The notes beneath the pieces are model-generated. The model was given only the letters and a program-made list of their open reading frames with translations, was not told the origin of the DNA and searched no databases. Of a stretch of DNA of 64,000 nucleotides, positions 27,706-36,832 are shown piece by piece. Made by a program: the position numbers and the translations under genes. Source of the DNA: Halomonas sp. (GTDB taxonomy: Bacteria; Pseudomonadota; Gammaproteobacteria; Pseudomonadales; Halomonadaceae). Each line of letters begins with the position of its first letter. Positions within the stretch are counted from its first letter, which is position 1. The DNA is taken from contig NZ_DRFS01000019.1 in assembly GCF_011050415.1 (NCBI RefSeq), positions 124,001 to 188,000 on the forward strand. Direction: 5' to 3'.

Positions 27706-28368
27706 ATGATGCGAAAGCTTGTTGGTTTTCTCTCAGTGCTTATTACAGCCCTCTTATGTGCAAGTGCTTATGCCCAGCCAGCAATTCAAACATTAAATAT
27801 TGAGTCCGACGAGGGCGCAGCGCTATTAGAGCGCCTGCGTGAAGGTGGACTGGTGATGTATATACGCCATGCTGATACAACTGGGCAGCAATGCGATACC
27901 TATAACTATAGCGCTGGGCGAGAGGGGCAGCGCAATATCTCATCAATGGGGCGCGAACAGGCGGCTGAACTAGGCAAGCAGATTGAAGAACTGGGTATCC
28001 CTATGGCTGAGCCGATCCTGTCCGGCCCGGTGTACCGTGCGCGTGATACCGCTGAACTGGCTTTCGGCGTCGATAGAGTCAGCGTAACGGATAGCCTACT
28101 CGCGGATGATTATGCCCGTGGGCGGCTCGACTGGGTGCTGTCAGAACATCGTCGTCTGTTTAGCGAGCCTGTGGGACAGGGAGAGAATCGCGTCCTCGTT
28201 GGCCACCGTACTCCTGCTCAAATGATTTTTGGAAGCATCCTCTCCGGCACAAGCCTGCCGGAAGCTGGCGTTCTGGTGCTGGAGCCTCGCGGGTCTGAAG
28301 GCACCGAAATGCTGGGTGTTCTGGAGATTGTGCCGGCTATTAATGGCGGTAATCCACCCTGTTTGTAG
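27706..28368 (+). CDS. Secreted histidine-phosphatase-family protein
   Basis: This 220-residue protein has a cleavable signal peptide (KLVGFLSVLITALLCASAYA). The histidine-phosphatase signature appears as MYIRHADTT, where RHA replaces the usual RHG, and the second His lies in VGHRTP. It is probably a periplasmic phosphomonoesterase, perhaps inactive or specialised because of the altered motif. The ATG at 27706 has AGAGGA upstream; the frame extends 32 codons further but without a signal peptide at its start. It converges on the ureohydrolase gene. Confidence 0.8.
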   Translation: MMRKLVGFLSVLITALLCASAYAQPAIQTLNIESDEGAALLERLREGGLVMYIRHADTTGQQCDTYNYSAGREGQRNISSMGREQAAELGKQIEELGIPMAEPILSGPVYRARDTAELAFGVDRVSVTDSLLADDYARGRLDWVLSEHRRLFSEPVGQGENRVLVGHRTPAQMIFGSILSGTSLPEAGVLVLEPRGSEGTEMLGVLEIVPAINGGNPPCL

Positions 28369-28421
28369 GGTTAACGCGATGACCGTTCGATATGTTGTCT
28401 AGGTCTAAAACTTCACAGCGC

Positions 28422-29408
28422 TTAGTCTTTATCAGTAGCTACCTGCTCAGCTAACAAATACAGCAGCTCATACATAACGGTGGCACCAAGCAACGCCGTA
28501 TTGCCGCTTGGATCGAAGGGTGGCGAGACTTCCACCACATCGGCTCCAATCAGCGGCAGGCCGCGAAAGCCGCGCACTAGTTTCAGTGCTTGTAGGCTGG
28601 TGAGGCCGCCGACCTCCGGGGTGCCGGTGCCAGGCGCGAAGGCGGGGTCGATGCTATCGATATCGAAGGATAGATATACCGGGCCGCTACCGACCACACG
28701 GCGTGCTTCAGCAACTGTCGCTTCAATACCCAGTGCATCCACTTCCTCCATGAACATTACCCGCATGCCAGTTGCATTGGAGTAGTCCCAGCCTTGGGTG
28801 GTGTTTTGTGCGCCGCGAATACCGATCTGCACTGTGCGTTTAGGATCAATCAGGCCATGTTCACAGGCGAGCCGGAAGGGGCCGCCGTGATGAAATTTTG
28901 AGCCTTGGAACTCGTCCCATGTATCGGTATGGGCGTCGATATGAATCAAGCCTACCGGCCCATCAGTCGCTAAGCCGCGTAGGATGGGGTAGGTAATCGA
29001 GTGGTCGCCACCGGCACTTAGCGGGATAACGCCTGCCCGGCGAATGGCGCTGTAGTAGGCGGCAATATCGTTGGAGACGTGCTCAAGGTCATAGATCGAC
29101 GAAAAGCGCACGTCACCAATGTCGGCAATACGTGCTTGGGCAAACGGGTCCAGCCGGGTAACATGATGCAGGCTGCGCATCATGCTCGATTGGTTGCGAA
29201 TCTCCCGTGGCCCGTGGCGGGTGCCTGGGCGATTACTCACGCCGCCGTCAAAGGGTATTCCCACCAGGGCAATATCAAGTTCATCCAATGTGTCGGCTAA
29301 CGGCGCGCGTAAAAAGCTGGCTATTTCGCGATAGCGTGGCTCTTGACGTGGTAGGTAGCTTTCGCCGGTGGCGGCGTTGCGGCGAGTACCGTCGGTTCCG
29401 TTGGCCAT
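28422..29408 (-). CDS. Ureohydrolase (agmatinase/guanidinobutyrase/guanidinopropionase-like)
   Basis: This 328-residue arginase-fold enzyme has all Mn ligands: GGDHSITYP, HIDAHTDTWDE and SFDIDSIDPAFAPGTG. The N-terminal TRHGPREIRNQSSMM and the block VRGFRGLPLIGADVVEVSPPF resemble, as I recall them, the GbuA/GpuA subgroup acting on guanidinobutyrate or guanidinopropionate rather than classical agmatinase; guanidine hydrolases also fall near here. It would release urea and an amino acid. GGAGAG precedes the ATG. It is the last gene of the run that includes M20 hydrolase, DUF1989 and ABC transporter genes. Confidence 0.87.
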   Translation of the reverse strand: MANGTDGTRRNAATGESYLPRQEPRYREIASFLRAPLADTLDELDIALVGIPFDGGVSNRPGTRHGPREIRNQSSMMRSLHHVTRLDPFAQARIADIGDVRFSSIYDLEHVSNDIAAYYSAIRRAGVIPLSAGGDHSITYPILRGLATDGPVGLIHIDAHTDTWDEFQGSKFHHGGPFRLACEHGLIDPKRTVQIGIRGAQNTTQGWDYSNATGMRVMFMEEVDALGIEATVAEARRVVGSGPVYLSFDIDSIDPAFAPGTGTPEVGGLTSLQALKLVRGFRGLPLIGADVVEVSPPFDPSGNTALLGATVMYELLYLLAEQVATDKD

Positions 29409-29418
29409 TTTGCTCTCC

Positions 29419-30708
29419 TTATCGGGTTAGGCTCGCCAAGCTGGCGGCCAGCAGTTGAGTGCCTGCAACGGCATCATCAAGTTCGGTATGTTCATCTGGA
29501 TGGTGACTCAGGCCATCGCGACAGGGCACAAACAGCATTGCCGTTGGGCAGTGATTGGCGAGGTGGATGGCATCGTGAAAGGCACCCGATACTAACCGCG
29601 GCGCAGTGATGTCCAGCTCTTGGGCATTGTTATCAAGCAGGGCGGTAAGTGTGGAGGGAAACGCGACGGGCTCAATCCGAGACAACCGTGTAAGGGTTGC
29701 TTGGCAACCTGCCCAGCTCTGTTGAGCGAGCTGATTGAATTCGGCTTCCAGCGCTTTTAGCGTGGTCGCTTCGGGGTGGCGTAAATCAATGCTGAAGGTG
29801 ACGTGGTCAGGAATCGTATTCACCGAACCAGGGCTAACGGCGAACTTGCCGATGGTAAAGCGCACTTGGTCTTCGTTGTCTTTCGCGGCTTCCCGTAATG
29901 CAGTTGCCAGTGCACATGCGCCCTCTAATGCATCGTGGCGCATAGCACGCGGGGTAGTGCCCGCATGGTTGGCGCTCCCTGTTACCGTTACTTCAAACCA
30001 GCTAACGCCCTGAATTCCTTCAACAACACCTACGGAAGCACCGGCTCGCTCCAATATTGGTCCTTGCTCAATATGTAGTTCCAGGAAAGTGTGCATGGGC
30101 GTTGCCAATGAACGTCGTGGCACACCGGCGGCGTCCAGTGCAGCCAAGCAAGTGTCTAATGCACTTCCCAGGCTGACGCCGTCGCTGTCTTCAACCTCGC
30201 GCGTTTCATCAAGCCTGCGCACGCCGCAAAAGACCGCTGAACCCGAGGTGCCAGGGGAGAAGCGCGCGCCTTCTTCGTTGGTCCAACTTACCAGCGATAG
30301 CGGGCGGCGGGGGTTAAAGCCCGCCTGTTTAAGCGCGCGGAGCGCTTCAAGCCCGGCCAGCACGCCCAACGCACCATCGTACTTGCCGCCTGCCGGTTGG
30401 CTATCTAAATGGCTGCCGGTAACCACGGGGGCAAGCTCAGGGTCGCTGCCGGGTATATCAAGAAACACATTGCCGATGGCGTCTACGCTTGCCGTGGCAC
30501 CCAGCGCGTTGGCCTGCTCAACCAGCCAGAGCCGCGCCTGGGTATCGTTGTCGTCAAGCGCCAAGCGCGCCACACCACCATCTGAACGAGCACCAAATTT
30601 GGCCACCGTTGCCAAATCATTGGCTAAGCGCTCTGGGTTAACCGCGCTCGCTATCGCCTTGATATCTAACAGAGAGCTGTCAGTTGGATGATGGATGTGG
30701 CTCTGCAT
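29419..30708 (-). CDS. M20-family N-carbamoyl-amino-acid / allantoate-type amidohydrolase (second copy)
   Basis: This 429-residue metallo-hydrolase is a paralogue of the 19708-20997 protein, with the same ligand motifs (GSHLDSQPAGGKYDG, WTNEEGARF, NHAGTTP, GAFHDAIHLA). Sequence divergence between the two suggests different substrates. It starts 11 bp before the end of the intergenic gap to the ureohydrolase gene, in one operon with it. A GGAGAA site precedes the ATG. It should hydrolyse an N-carbamoyl, ureido or related amide group. Confidence 0.86.
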   Translation of the reverse strand: MQSHIHHPTDSSLLDIKAIASAVNPERLANDLATVAKFGARSDGGVARLALDDNDTQARLWLVEQANALGATASVDAIGNVFLDIPGSDPELAPVVTGSHLDSQPAGGKYDGALGVLAGLEALRALKQAGFNPRRPLSLVSWTNEEGARFSPGTSGSAVFCGVRRLDETREVEDSDGVSLGSALDTCLAALDAAGVPRRSLATPMHTFLELHIEQGPILERAGASVGVVEGIQGVSWFEVTVTGSANHAGTTPRAMRHDALEGACALATALREAAKDNEDQVRFTIGKFAVSPGSVNTIPDHVTFSIDLRHPEATTLKALEAEFNQLAQQSWAGCQATLTRLSRIEPVAFPSTLTALLDNNAQELDITAPRLVSGAFHDAIHLANHCPTAMLFVPCRDGLSHHPDEHTELDDAVAGTQLLAASLASLTR

Positions 30709-30729
30709 TAGGTTCTCCAGGGTTGTTTG

Positions 30730-31449
30730 TTATTCGTAAACTTCGAAATGCACCTCGACAGGTACACAGTCTGCACCGTTGATTGGGATGATGTCTTGCG
30801 GGCAGGCGGACATTGCCACAATACAGTCCATCTCGGCGCGTAGCTCAACATAGTCGCCAGCTTTTGAAACCGGCGGGCACCAGTCGACTTTCATCTCGGC
30901 GTTAACCGGAATATTCATCCAAAGGTTGAATGGCTGGGGCACTTCGGGCGCCTCTGTGCCAATGGCTTGCATGGCTAAGCGCAGGTTGTCGGCACAGCTA
31001 TCATGATAGCCCTCTACGCCCAGCGTCATATAGCGGAACAGGTCACAGGCGGCCATCAACGTATCGTGAATGCCCGGCGAGGTGTCTGCGGTGAGGGTCA
31101 TAATCGGGCGGCGGCGGTTACTCATCAGTGGGTCGCCTACCTGAGGAATCAGCCCACTCAACCAGGCGCGGCCATGCTCCCAAGACATAAATTCATTGGG
31201 GTTTGCGGTGCTAAACGCCCAGGTGTCACATACCTGAGTGCCGTGGGTGTTAATAATTCGGATAGTTTGCCCGGCCTTTAGGCGTACTGCCTTGCCTCCT
31301 CGGGCGGCGACTTCGTAACGCTCGCCTAGCACTGGTGTGCCATCGGGGGAAATGGGGTTGTCCAGGGTGTGATTGTGACCACAGGGCTCACTGTTACTGT
31401 GGGGCAATTGGTCAATGCGCGCGTGGTCAAAGCGTGTGTCAGTACTCAT
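30730..31449 (-). CDS. DUF1989 protein (urea-carboxylase-associated / carboxyguanidine deiminase-like)
   Basis: This 239-residue protein belongs to DUF1989, with TQVCDTWAF, MSWEHGRAWLSG and the YHDSCADNL motif, plausible Cys/His catalytic or metal residues. Related proteins CgdA and CgdB deiminate carboxyguanidine in guanidine catabolism, but they work with a guanidine carboxylase that is absent here. The ATG at 31449 has GGAGA upstream. It sits between the M20 hydrolase and the ABC ATPase on the same strand, so it likely acts on a compound the transporter brings in. Its reaction is unknown. Confidence 0.78.
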   Translation of the reverse strand: MSTDTRFDHARIDQLPHSNSEPCGHNHTLDNPISPDGTPVLGERYEVAARGGKAVRLKAGQTIRIINTHGTQVCDTWAFSTANPNEFMSWEHGRAWLSGLIPQVGDPLMSNRRRPIMTLTADTSPGIHDTLMAACDLFRYMTLGVEGYHDSCADNLRLAMQAIGTEAPEVPQPFNLWMNIPVNAEMKVDWCPPVSKAGDYVELRAEMDCIVAMSACPQDIIPINGADCVPVEVHFEVYE

Positions 31450-31504
31450 AGGATTCTCCAGGGGTGTGGTAATGGCGTTAGCTAATCGGTACATGCAAGT
31501 CGAA

Positions 31505-32323
31505 TTAATCGATATGACGCTCGCGCCAGGTATTCAGAAACTGATTCAGGCGCTCACTTTTGGGTTGGCGAAACAGCGTGGAGGGCGGGCCACTTTCCAC
31601 CACCCGGCCTTGATCCATAAAGATCACCCGGTCGGCGACTTTGGCGGCAAACCCCATCTCGTGGGTGACGATCACCATGGTCATGCCATCGGCGGCCAGC
31701 TTCTTCATTACATCCAGCACTTCACCCACCAGCTCAGGGTCGAGCGCCGAGGTGGGTTCATCGAAGAACATTACCCGTGGTTTCATGGCGAGCGCCCGGG
31801 CGATGGCCACCCGCTGCTTCTGACCGCCCGAAAGGCTCTCTGGAAAGTGACCGGCACGATCGGCAAGGCCGACCTGTTCGAGCATGGCCATGCCTTCTAC
31901 ATCGGCATCACGACGAGACATACCATTGACCAAACGCAGCGCTTCGGTCACGTTCTCAAGCGCGGTACGATGGGGCCAGAGATGAAAGTGCTGGAACACC
32001 ATGCCCACCGGGGCGCGCACTTCGTCCACGCGCTTTTCGCTGGTGCGCACACGTTTACCGCTGCGGTCTTCATAGCCCAATAGCTGGCCGTCGATATAGA
32101 CGCTGCCGTGATCGTAGGGCTCCAAAAACGCCAGGCAGCGCAGCAGCGTCGATTTGCCGGAACCGGAAGGACCAATCACACAGACCACCTCCGACGGGGC
32201 AAGACTGAAATCGATGTTGGTCAGCACTTCCAAATCGCCAAACTGTTTGCTGATACCGTGTGCTTCAACAATTGATTTTGGCCGGGAAGACAAAGGTGGC
32301 GAGAGCATTTCAGCCGTTGGCAT
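31505..32323 (-). CDS. Polar amino-acid-type ABC transporter ATPase
   Basis: This 272-residue ATPase of the GlnQ/HisP group has Walker [10 protein letters not shown], signature [17 protein letters not shown], Walker [15 protein letters not shown] and switch His in IVTHEMGFA. It energises uptake of a polar or charged amino-acid-like compound. The start overlaps the upstream permease gene by 14 bp and AAGGAGC precedes the ATG. It is followed by the DUF1989 gene. Confidence 0.93.
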   Translation of the reverse strand: MPTAEMLSPPLSSRPKSIVEAHGISKQFGDLEVLTNIDFSLAPSEVVCVIGPSGSGKSTLLRCLAFLEPYDHGSVYIDGQLLGYEDRSGKRVRTSEKRVDEVRAPVGMVFQHFHLWPHRTALENVTEALRLVNGMSRRDADVEGMAMLEQVGLADRAGHFPESLSGGQKQRVAIARALAMKPRVMFFDEPTSALDPELVGEVLDVMKKLAADGMTMVIVTHEMGFAAKVADRVIFMDQGRVVESGPPSTLFRQPKSERLNQFLNTWRERHID

Positions 32324-33008
32324 GAGGGGTAGCTCCTTGTTGGGCGGCTTGGCGCGGTTGGCGATTAGCTAAGCGTTTTTCCAGCGCATAGCCGCTGCGG
32401 GCGATTAGCTCAATGATTAGCCAGTAGAGCAGCGCAACTGCCAGGTAGGGTTCGATCACTTGAAAGGTTTGGTTAACGATGGTGGTGGCGTTTTTGGTCA
32501 GGTCATCCACCGAGATAATCGAAATTAAGGCGGACTCTTTCACCAATATGATCAGTTGATTGGTGCCAGGGGGAACAATTAAGCGTGCCATTTGGGGGAT
32601 CTGAACACGAATGAGCGCATGCCAGGGGGAAATGCCCAGCATTCGCGCCGCCTCAAGCTGGCCTTTAGGAATCGACTTGAAGCCACCACGATAAATTTCT
32701 GCAAAATATCCTGCGCCATACAGGCCAATCCCCATGACACCAGCTATCTCAGCGTCCAGACGAAGGCCAATGCTGGGGCCGCCGTAATAGAGTAAAAACA
32801 GTAGAATAAGCAGCGGCGTGCCACGGCATATCTCTACGTAGCAGGCCACCGGGTAGCCGAAAAGGCGTGGGTTAGCGAGCCTTAGCGCTGCAAGCACCAA
32901 CCCCAGCGAAAGCGCGAGTAGGCAGCCTAAAAAACAGATCCACAGCGTGTTCCACAACCCTTGCAGAATCAGACCACGCATTTCCCATAGCAGGGCAATA
33001 TCTAACAT
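32310..33008 (-). CDS. Polar amino-acid-type ABC transporter permease
   Basis: This 232-residue HisMQ-type permease has about five spans and the coupling-loop EAA motif ([23 protein letters not shown]). I chose the ATG at 33008 because GGAG lies 8 bases upstream. It pairs with the permease encoded at 33022-33678, 13 bp away, and with the ATPase gene whose start it overlaps. Confidence 0.92.
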   Translation of the reverse strand: MLDIALLWEMRGLILQGLWNTLWICFLGCLLALSLGLVLAALRLANPRLFGYPVACYVEICRGTPLLILLFLLYYGGPSIGLRLDAEIAGVMGIGLYGAGYFAEIYRGGFKSIPKGQLEAARMLGISPWHALIRVQIPQMARLIVPPGTNQLIILVKESALISIISVDDLTKNATTIVNQTFQVIEPYLAVALLYWLIIELIARSGYALEKRLANRQPRQAAQQGATPHANG

Positions 33009-33021
33009 AGCGGACACTCCC

Positions 33022-33678
33022 CTATTCGGTGGCTAGGCCGCCGCTCATACGGCGTTCTAAGTAAGCGCTGATGCGTGCCAGCACAAGATTGACAGCGAGA
33101 TAAAGCACGGCAGCGGCAAGATAGGTCTCTAATGGCTGGAAGGTGCGCGAAGCGATTTGTTCGCTGACGCGCATTAGCTCAGTGACCGCAATCACCGAAA
33201 TCAGCGAAGAATTTTTGAGAATCGTAATGATCTCGTTGGTCAACGGTGGCAAGGTCAGGCGAAACACCTGGGGCATAATAATGCGCCTTCGGGTTTGCCA
33301 AGCGGAGATGCCCGCCATGCGCGCTGCTTCTATTTGCCCTGCGGGAATATGGCTGATACCACTACGGAAAATTTCCGCCTGAAAAGCAGTGGTATTCAGC
33401 GTTAAGGTTAAAATGGCCGCGTGAATAGGCGCTATCTCAATGCCGATTTCGGGAAGTAGGTAATAGACCAACAGCAGTTGCAGCAAAATAGGGGTGCCAC
33501 GCCAAAAGCTGCGGTAAAGCCCGCAGGGCCAGCGCACCAGGCGGTACCGGCTGGTCAAACCAAAAGCCAGCAAAACGCCTAATACCAAGCCCAATGCGAT
33601 GGCGGAAAGCGAGACCACCATGGTGGTGGTCAAGCCTTTAAGCAGCACAGGGTAGTGGTTGAGTAGAATCTCAAACAT
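33022..33678 (-). CDS. Polar amino-acid-type ABC transporter permease
   Basis: This 218-residue HisMQ-type permease has five predicted spans and the EAA loop IEAARMAGISAWQTRRRIIMPQ split across the usual positions. It is the second membrane subunit of the heterodimeric importer formed with the neighbouring permease. It lies 49 bp after the binding-protein gene in the same operon. Confidence 0.92.
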   Translation of the reverse strand: MFEILLNHYPVLLKGLTTTMVVSLSAIALGLVLGVLLAFGLTSRYRLVRWPCGLYRSFWRGTPILLQLLLVYYLLPEIGIEIAPIHAAILTLTLNTTAFQAEIFRSGISHIPAGQIEAARMAGISAWQTRRRIIMPQVFRLTLPPLTNEIITILKNSSLISVIAVTELMRVSEQIASRTFQPLETYLAAAVLYLAVNLVLARISAYLERRMSGGLATE

Positions 33679-33727
33679 GGTGCACCCTTAGAGAGAAGTG
33701 AATCGTCTTAGCGAACTGCGCGGCGTG

Positions 33728-34555
33728 TTACTCGGCCGCTGGCAGTTCTAAAGGCAGATCCATCGGGCCGCCAAACCATTTTTCTTGTAGCTCATTTAGC
33801 GTGCCGTCTTCATTGAGGCGTTGAATCTGCTCATCCATAAACGCATTCAGTGACGCACTCTCTTCGTCGTTACGCCCAGCCCAGCTGAAATAGACCGGAT
33901 CGCCGAAGGTGCCGACCACTTCAAACACTTCCGGCCGGGTGCGCTCTGCTTCGAGCAAGTTGGGTAGGCTATTAATCACTACATCGACACGCCCAGTGCC
34001 CAGCTCGGCGTAAGCTTCGTCAACGCCTGTATAAGTGCGGATGTTGGCGACCGGTGTGCCCGCTTCCTCAAGCTCGGCAGCCAAGGCTTCCAGTGCTTCC
34101 AACTGTGCCGAACCCGCTTGAGCGGCGGCTACTTTGCCAGCGATATCCTCAGGTGAGTTGATATCTTCTTCGCCAGCGCGTTTTAGAATGGCCATGGTGG
34201 CATCGGCGATGGGGGCGCTTAAGTGGTAACGCTCCATGCGCTCTGGGGTGGCGGTGACCGAGGTGATCACGTAGTCAAAACGCTCGCGCTCCAGGCCCGG
34301 CAGAATACCCTGCCAGGGCAGATCCATACGGATCAGCTCGACGCCCTCAAGCTCTTCCATGATGTATTCCATAATGTCGGCGGAGTAGCCGACAATTTCG
34401 CCATCTTCAATGTATTCAAACGGGGCGAAGCGCGCTTCAGTGCCAACGGTAAAGGTGCCCTCTGAGCGAATGTCATCTAGCAAATCACTATGGGCAGTCG
34501 TGGCAAAGCTAACGCTGAGTAGGAGACCAGCAGTAATCGTGGGGATGCGTTGCAT
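33728..34555 (-). CDS. ABC transporter substrate-binding protein (polar amino acid type)
   Basis: This 275-residue periplasmic protein has a signal peptide (PTITAGLLLSVSFATTAHS) and the SBP family 3 pattern: FTVGTEARFAPFEYIEDGEIVGYSAD and GILPGLERERFDYVITSVTAT. The ATG at 34555 with GGAGC upstream puts the signal peptide at the true N-terminus. Ligand residues cannot be read with certainty; context of ureohydrolase and DUF1989 suggests a guanidino or ureido compound. It is the first gene of the seven-gene run ending at 28422 and is divergent from a LysR gene. Confidence 0.91.
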   Translation of the reverse strand: MQRIPTITAGLLLSVSFATTAHSDLLDDIRSEGTFTVGTEARFAPFEYIEDGEIVGYSADIMEYIMEELEGVELIRMDLPWQGILPGLERERFDYVITSVTATPERMERYHLSAPIADATMAILKRAGEEDINSPEDIAGKVAAAQAGSAQLEALEALAAELEEAGTPVANIRTYTGVDEAYAELGTGRVDVVINSLPNLLEAERTRPEVFEVVGTFGDPVYFSWAGRNDEESASLNAFMDEQIQRLNEDGTLNELQEKWFGGPMDLPLELPAAE

Positions 34556-34715
34556 GGGGGATGCTCCTCGGGTGGTGATACTCGAATCAAAAGGCGGAGG
34601 CCTGCTGAACAAGAACACCTTGAGTAAAACAGGCGTCATGCAACAATAAAACTGTTATCTTTCGATGTTCGTACCCATTTTATTGATGTGAATTGCACTA
34701 ACGTAGAGCACTCTA

Positions 34716-35681
34716 ATGAAACTCTCAGCCGCCGATCTTAAAAGCCTTTCCGTCTTCCTTGCGGTGACCGAGCATCGCGGCTTTGCCGGGGCGCAAACAG
34801 CGCTGCATATGAGCCAGTCTGCGATCAGTTTTCATATCCGGGCGCTTGAGGAGCGGGTCGGTTTCACCGTATGCAACCGGGGGCGACAGGGGTTTGAACT
34901 GACTGAGCGGGGCGCTATCGTGTATGAGCGCGCTAAAGTGTTGCTCTCATCGGTAGATGATTTTGACAGCGAGATGAGTGAGCTGCGCAGTTCGGTTTAC
35001 GGCACACTGCGCTTGGGCGTGGTGGATAACACTATTATGGATGTGGACCTTGACCTACAGGGGGTGATTGGCGAGTTCCTGCGCAAAAACCCCAAAGCAC
35101 GCCTTAACATTACGGTGGGTAGCCCTGATCGCTTAATTGGCGAGATCGCCAACGGCGCCGTGCAGCTCGGCATACTGCCAGAAACGGCGCAAATGGAAGG
35201 CTTGCAGCACCGTCAAATCTATACCGAAGTACACGGTATTTATTGCGCAAAAAAACATCCACTATTTACCCGCGATAGCACTCAGTTAACGGTCGATGAG
35301 GTGATAAATCATCCCTTTGTGGTGCGCCCTTATGCCAACCTGCAAGAGCTTAAAAGCTTTCCCAATGCTCAGGTGGGCGCCCATGCTTCCAATATGGAAG
35401 CGCAGGCGCTGCTGATACTGAGTGGGCACTTTATCGGCAACTTACCTCACTACTACGCTAACCACTGGGTGGAGCGGGGCGAGCTCAAGGCGCTGTTGCC
35501 AGATCAGGTTGAAATTGCCTCACCGTTTTGTGTGGTTACCCGATCAGGGCGACGCCCCTCGCTGATTGTGCGCAGCTTTATTCAGGAGCTAGTGGCTCGG
35601 CTTTGGCAGCAGTCACATTTGGTTGAGGCGTATAAAGGGGATGAGTTAATGCCCAGCACGGAAACTAGCGCCCACTTGTAA
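34716..35681 (+). CDS. LysR-family transcriptional regulator
   Basis: This 321-residue protein has an N-terminal LysR helix-turn-helix (FLAVTEHRGFAGAQTALHMSQSAISFHIRALEERVGF) and a C-terminal periplasmic-binding-like ligand domain. It is divergent from the substrate-binding protein gene, with 160 bp between starts, the normal arrangement for an activator of that operon. A paralogue with similar C-terminal motifs (ILSGHFIGNLP versus ILTGRFIGFLP) is encoded at 58781-59683 next to the NCS1 permease. Confidence 0.9.
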   Translation: MKLSAADLKSLSVFLAVTEHRGFAGAQTALHMSQSAISFHIRALEERVGFTVCNRGRQGFELTERGAIVYERAKVLLSSVDDFDSEMSELRSSVYGTLRLGVVDNTIMDVDLDLQGVIGEFLRKNPKARLNITVGSPDRLIGEIANGAVQLGILPETAQMEGLQHRQIYTEVHGIYCAKKHPLFTRDSTQLTVDEVINHPFVVRPYANLQELKSFPNAQVGAHASNMEAQALLILSGHFIGNLPHYYANHWVERGELKALLPDQVEIASPFCVVTRSGRRPSLIVRSFIQELVARLWQQSHLVEAYKGDELMPSTETSAHL

Positions 35682-35704
35682 TTCGAAAAAAATTGCCATT
35701 CAGG

Positions 35705-35733
35705 CCCTTGAAAACTGACTGACAGCTCCTATT
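35705..35733 (+). promoter_or_regulatory. Sigma-32-like heat-shock promoter upstream of hsp20 genes
   Basis: CCCTTGAA (35705-35712), 13 bases, then CTCCTATT (35726-35733) resembles the heat-shock sigma consensus CCCTTGAA-N13-17-CCCCATNT. It lies ~95 bp before the first Hsp20 start. The untranslated leader that follows could fold; a short CTGC/GTAG hairpin overlaps the AGGAGG site, so an RNA thermometer is possible but unproven. Confidence 0.6.
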
Positions 35734-35826
35734 TTTCAAATCGTAGAGGCTGCTTCGGTGGATTGTGTAAGAGGCTGCCTCTTATGACAATTATCCATAA
35801 TCTGCTTAACGTAGGAGGTGTTCGAT

Positions 35827-36288
35827 ATGTTCGATGATCTCAAGCGTTTTGAAACTGGTTCGCCTCGGCAGTTCGACTGGTTCAGCCAGCTTCTGGATGG
35901 CTTCTTTCCCGACGGGAATGCGATGGATATTCGTGCGGTGCCGCGAGGTAGCTTTCCGATGATCAACGTGGCGCGTAGCGACGATGCCGTGAGGGTCTAT
36001 GTGTTTGCGGCGGGGCTGGCACCCTCGGACCTGACCATTGATGTGCAGGACAATGTGCTAACGCTGCGTGGCAAACGCGACGCGGTGACGGGCAGCAATG
36101 AGGATGGAAGTTTACGCCCGGTATTTCGCCGTGAGCGCGCCAGTGGTGAGTTTGTTAGAGCGATTGCGCTCCCCGACGGCCTCGATGCCGAGCGGGCAGA
36201 GGCACGCCATGCCCATGGTGTGTTTGAGATCGTGCTGCCTAAGCGCGAGGAGCTCAAGCCGCGGCGTATTGATGTTCAAGCAGCATAA
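35827..36288 (+). CDS. Hsp20/alpha-crystallin small heat-shock protein
   Basis: This 153-residue protein contains an alpha-crystallin domain (residues ~45-145) with VYVFAAGLAPSDLTIDVQDNV, the GxRD strand LRGKRD and the closing VLPKREE. It is an ATP-independent holdase that binds unfolding proteins in the cytoplasm. AGGAGG lies 8 bases before the ATG at 35827. It is followed 36 bp later by a second, divergent Hsp20 gene, the usual IbpA/IbpB-like pairing. Confidence 0.92.
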   Translation: MFDDLKRFETGSPRQFDWFSQLLDGFFPDGNAMDIRAVPRGSFPMINVARSDDAVRVYVFAAGLAPSDLTIDVQDNVLTLRGKRDAVTGSNEDGSLRPVFRRERASGEFVRAIALPDGLDAERAEARHAHGVFEIVLPKREELKPRRIDVQAA

Positions 36289-36324
36289 GTCATATTTATT
36301 AACCTTGGTAAGGAGGAATAAATC

Positions 36325-36723
36325 ATGAATAACGTTGTTCGTTCATCCAACCACTCTCCGCTTCAGCAGCGTGGTAATGATCAGCGACGCAAAGAAACGC
36401 TGCTGCCAGCGGTGGATATTATTGAGGAGTCTAACGCGCTCAAGCTGGTGGCGGATATGCCCGGTGTTACCAATGAAACGCTTAAAATAGAGCTCGACAA
36501 CAACGTGCTGAGCCTGGAGGGCGAGGTAGCGCTCAATATGCCTGAAGGGCTGAGCGCGCTGCATGCCGAGGTGCGCGGCCAGCGTTTTGCGCGGCGTTTT
36601 AACCTCAGCCATGAAGTGGATAGTGATGCTATTACTGCCACTATCGCTAACGGCGTGCTGACGCTAACGCTGCCCAAGAAAGATAGCCACCGCACGCGCC
36701 GTATTGAGGTTCAGGCGGCATAA
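36325..36723 (+). CDS. Hsp20/alpha-crystallin small heat-shock protein (second copy)
   Basis: This 132-residue Hsp20 has the alpha-crystallin domain core LPAVDIIEESNALKLVADMP, LSLEGEVAL and GVLTLTLPK. A consensus AAGGAGG precedes the ATG. Its N-terminal arm is short and polar, unlike the first copy, suggesting that the two form hetero-oligomers or act sequentially. It shares the transcript that begins near 35740 and ends at the hairpin at 36750. Confidence 0.93.
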   Translation: MNNVVRSSNHSPLQQRGNDQRRKETLLPAVDIIEESNALKLVADMPGVTNETLKIELDNNVLSLEGEVALNMPEGLSALHAEVRGQRFARRFNLSHEVDSDAITATIANGVLTLTLPKKDSHRTRRIEVQAA

Positions 36724-36749
36724 AAGCGCAAGCAGCTGACTAAAAAGCC

Positions 36750-36783
36750 GAGTGTCCTCGCTAGCGTGGGCACTCTTTTTTTT
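36750..36783 (+). terminator. Intrinsic terminator after hsp20 pair
   Basis: Stem GAGTGTCC / GGGCACTC (one G-U pair) with an inner CGC/GCG pairing is followed directly by eight T residues. It begins 27 bp after the second Hsp20 stop. Confidence 0.85.
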
Positions 36784-36820
36784 GCTTTTTGCTTTTTGCT
36801 TTTTGCTTTTTGCTTTTTGC
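36779..36820. repeat. Heptanucleotide tandem repeat (TTTTTGC)x6
   Basis: Six perfect copies of TTTTTGC run from 36779 to 36820, directly after the terminator and 12 bp before the end of the convergent phzF-like gene. Such short tandem units vary in number by replication slippage. Lying between converging gene ends it should not switch either gene, but it would be a usable strain marker. Confidence 0.95.
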
Positions 36821-36832
36821 TTCAGCTTTTGG

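Noticed and set aside
28422..29408. Calling the ureohydrolase speB (agmatinase)
   Set aside because: Its N-terminal and core motifs look closer to guanidinobutyrase/guanidinopropionase and no polyamine genes are adjacent.
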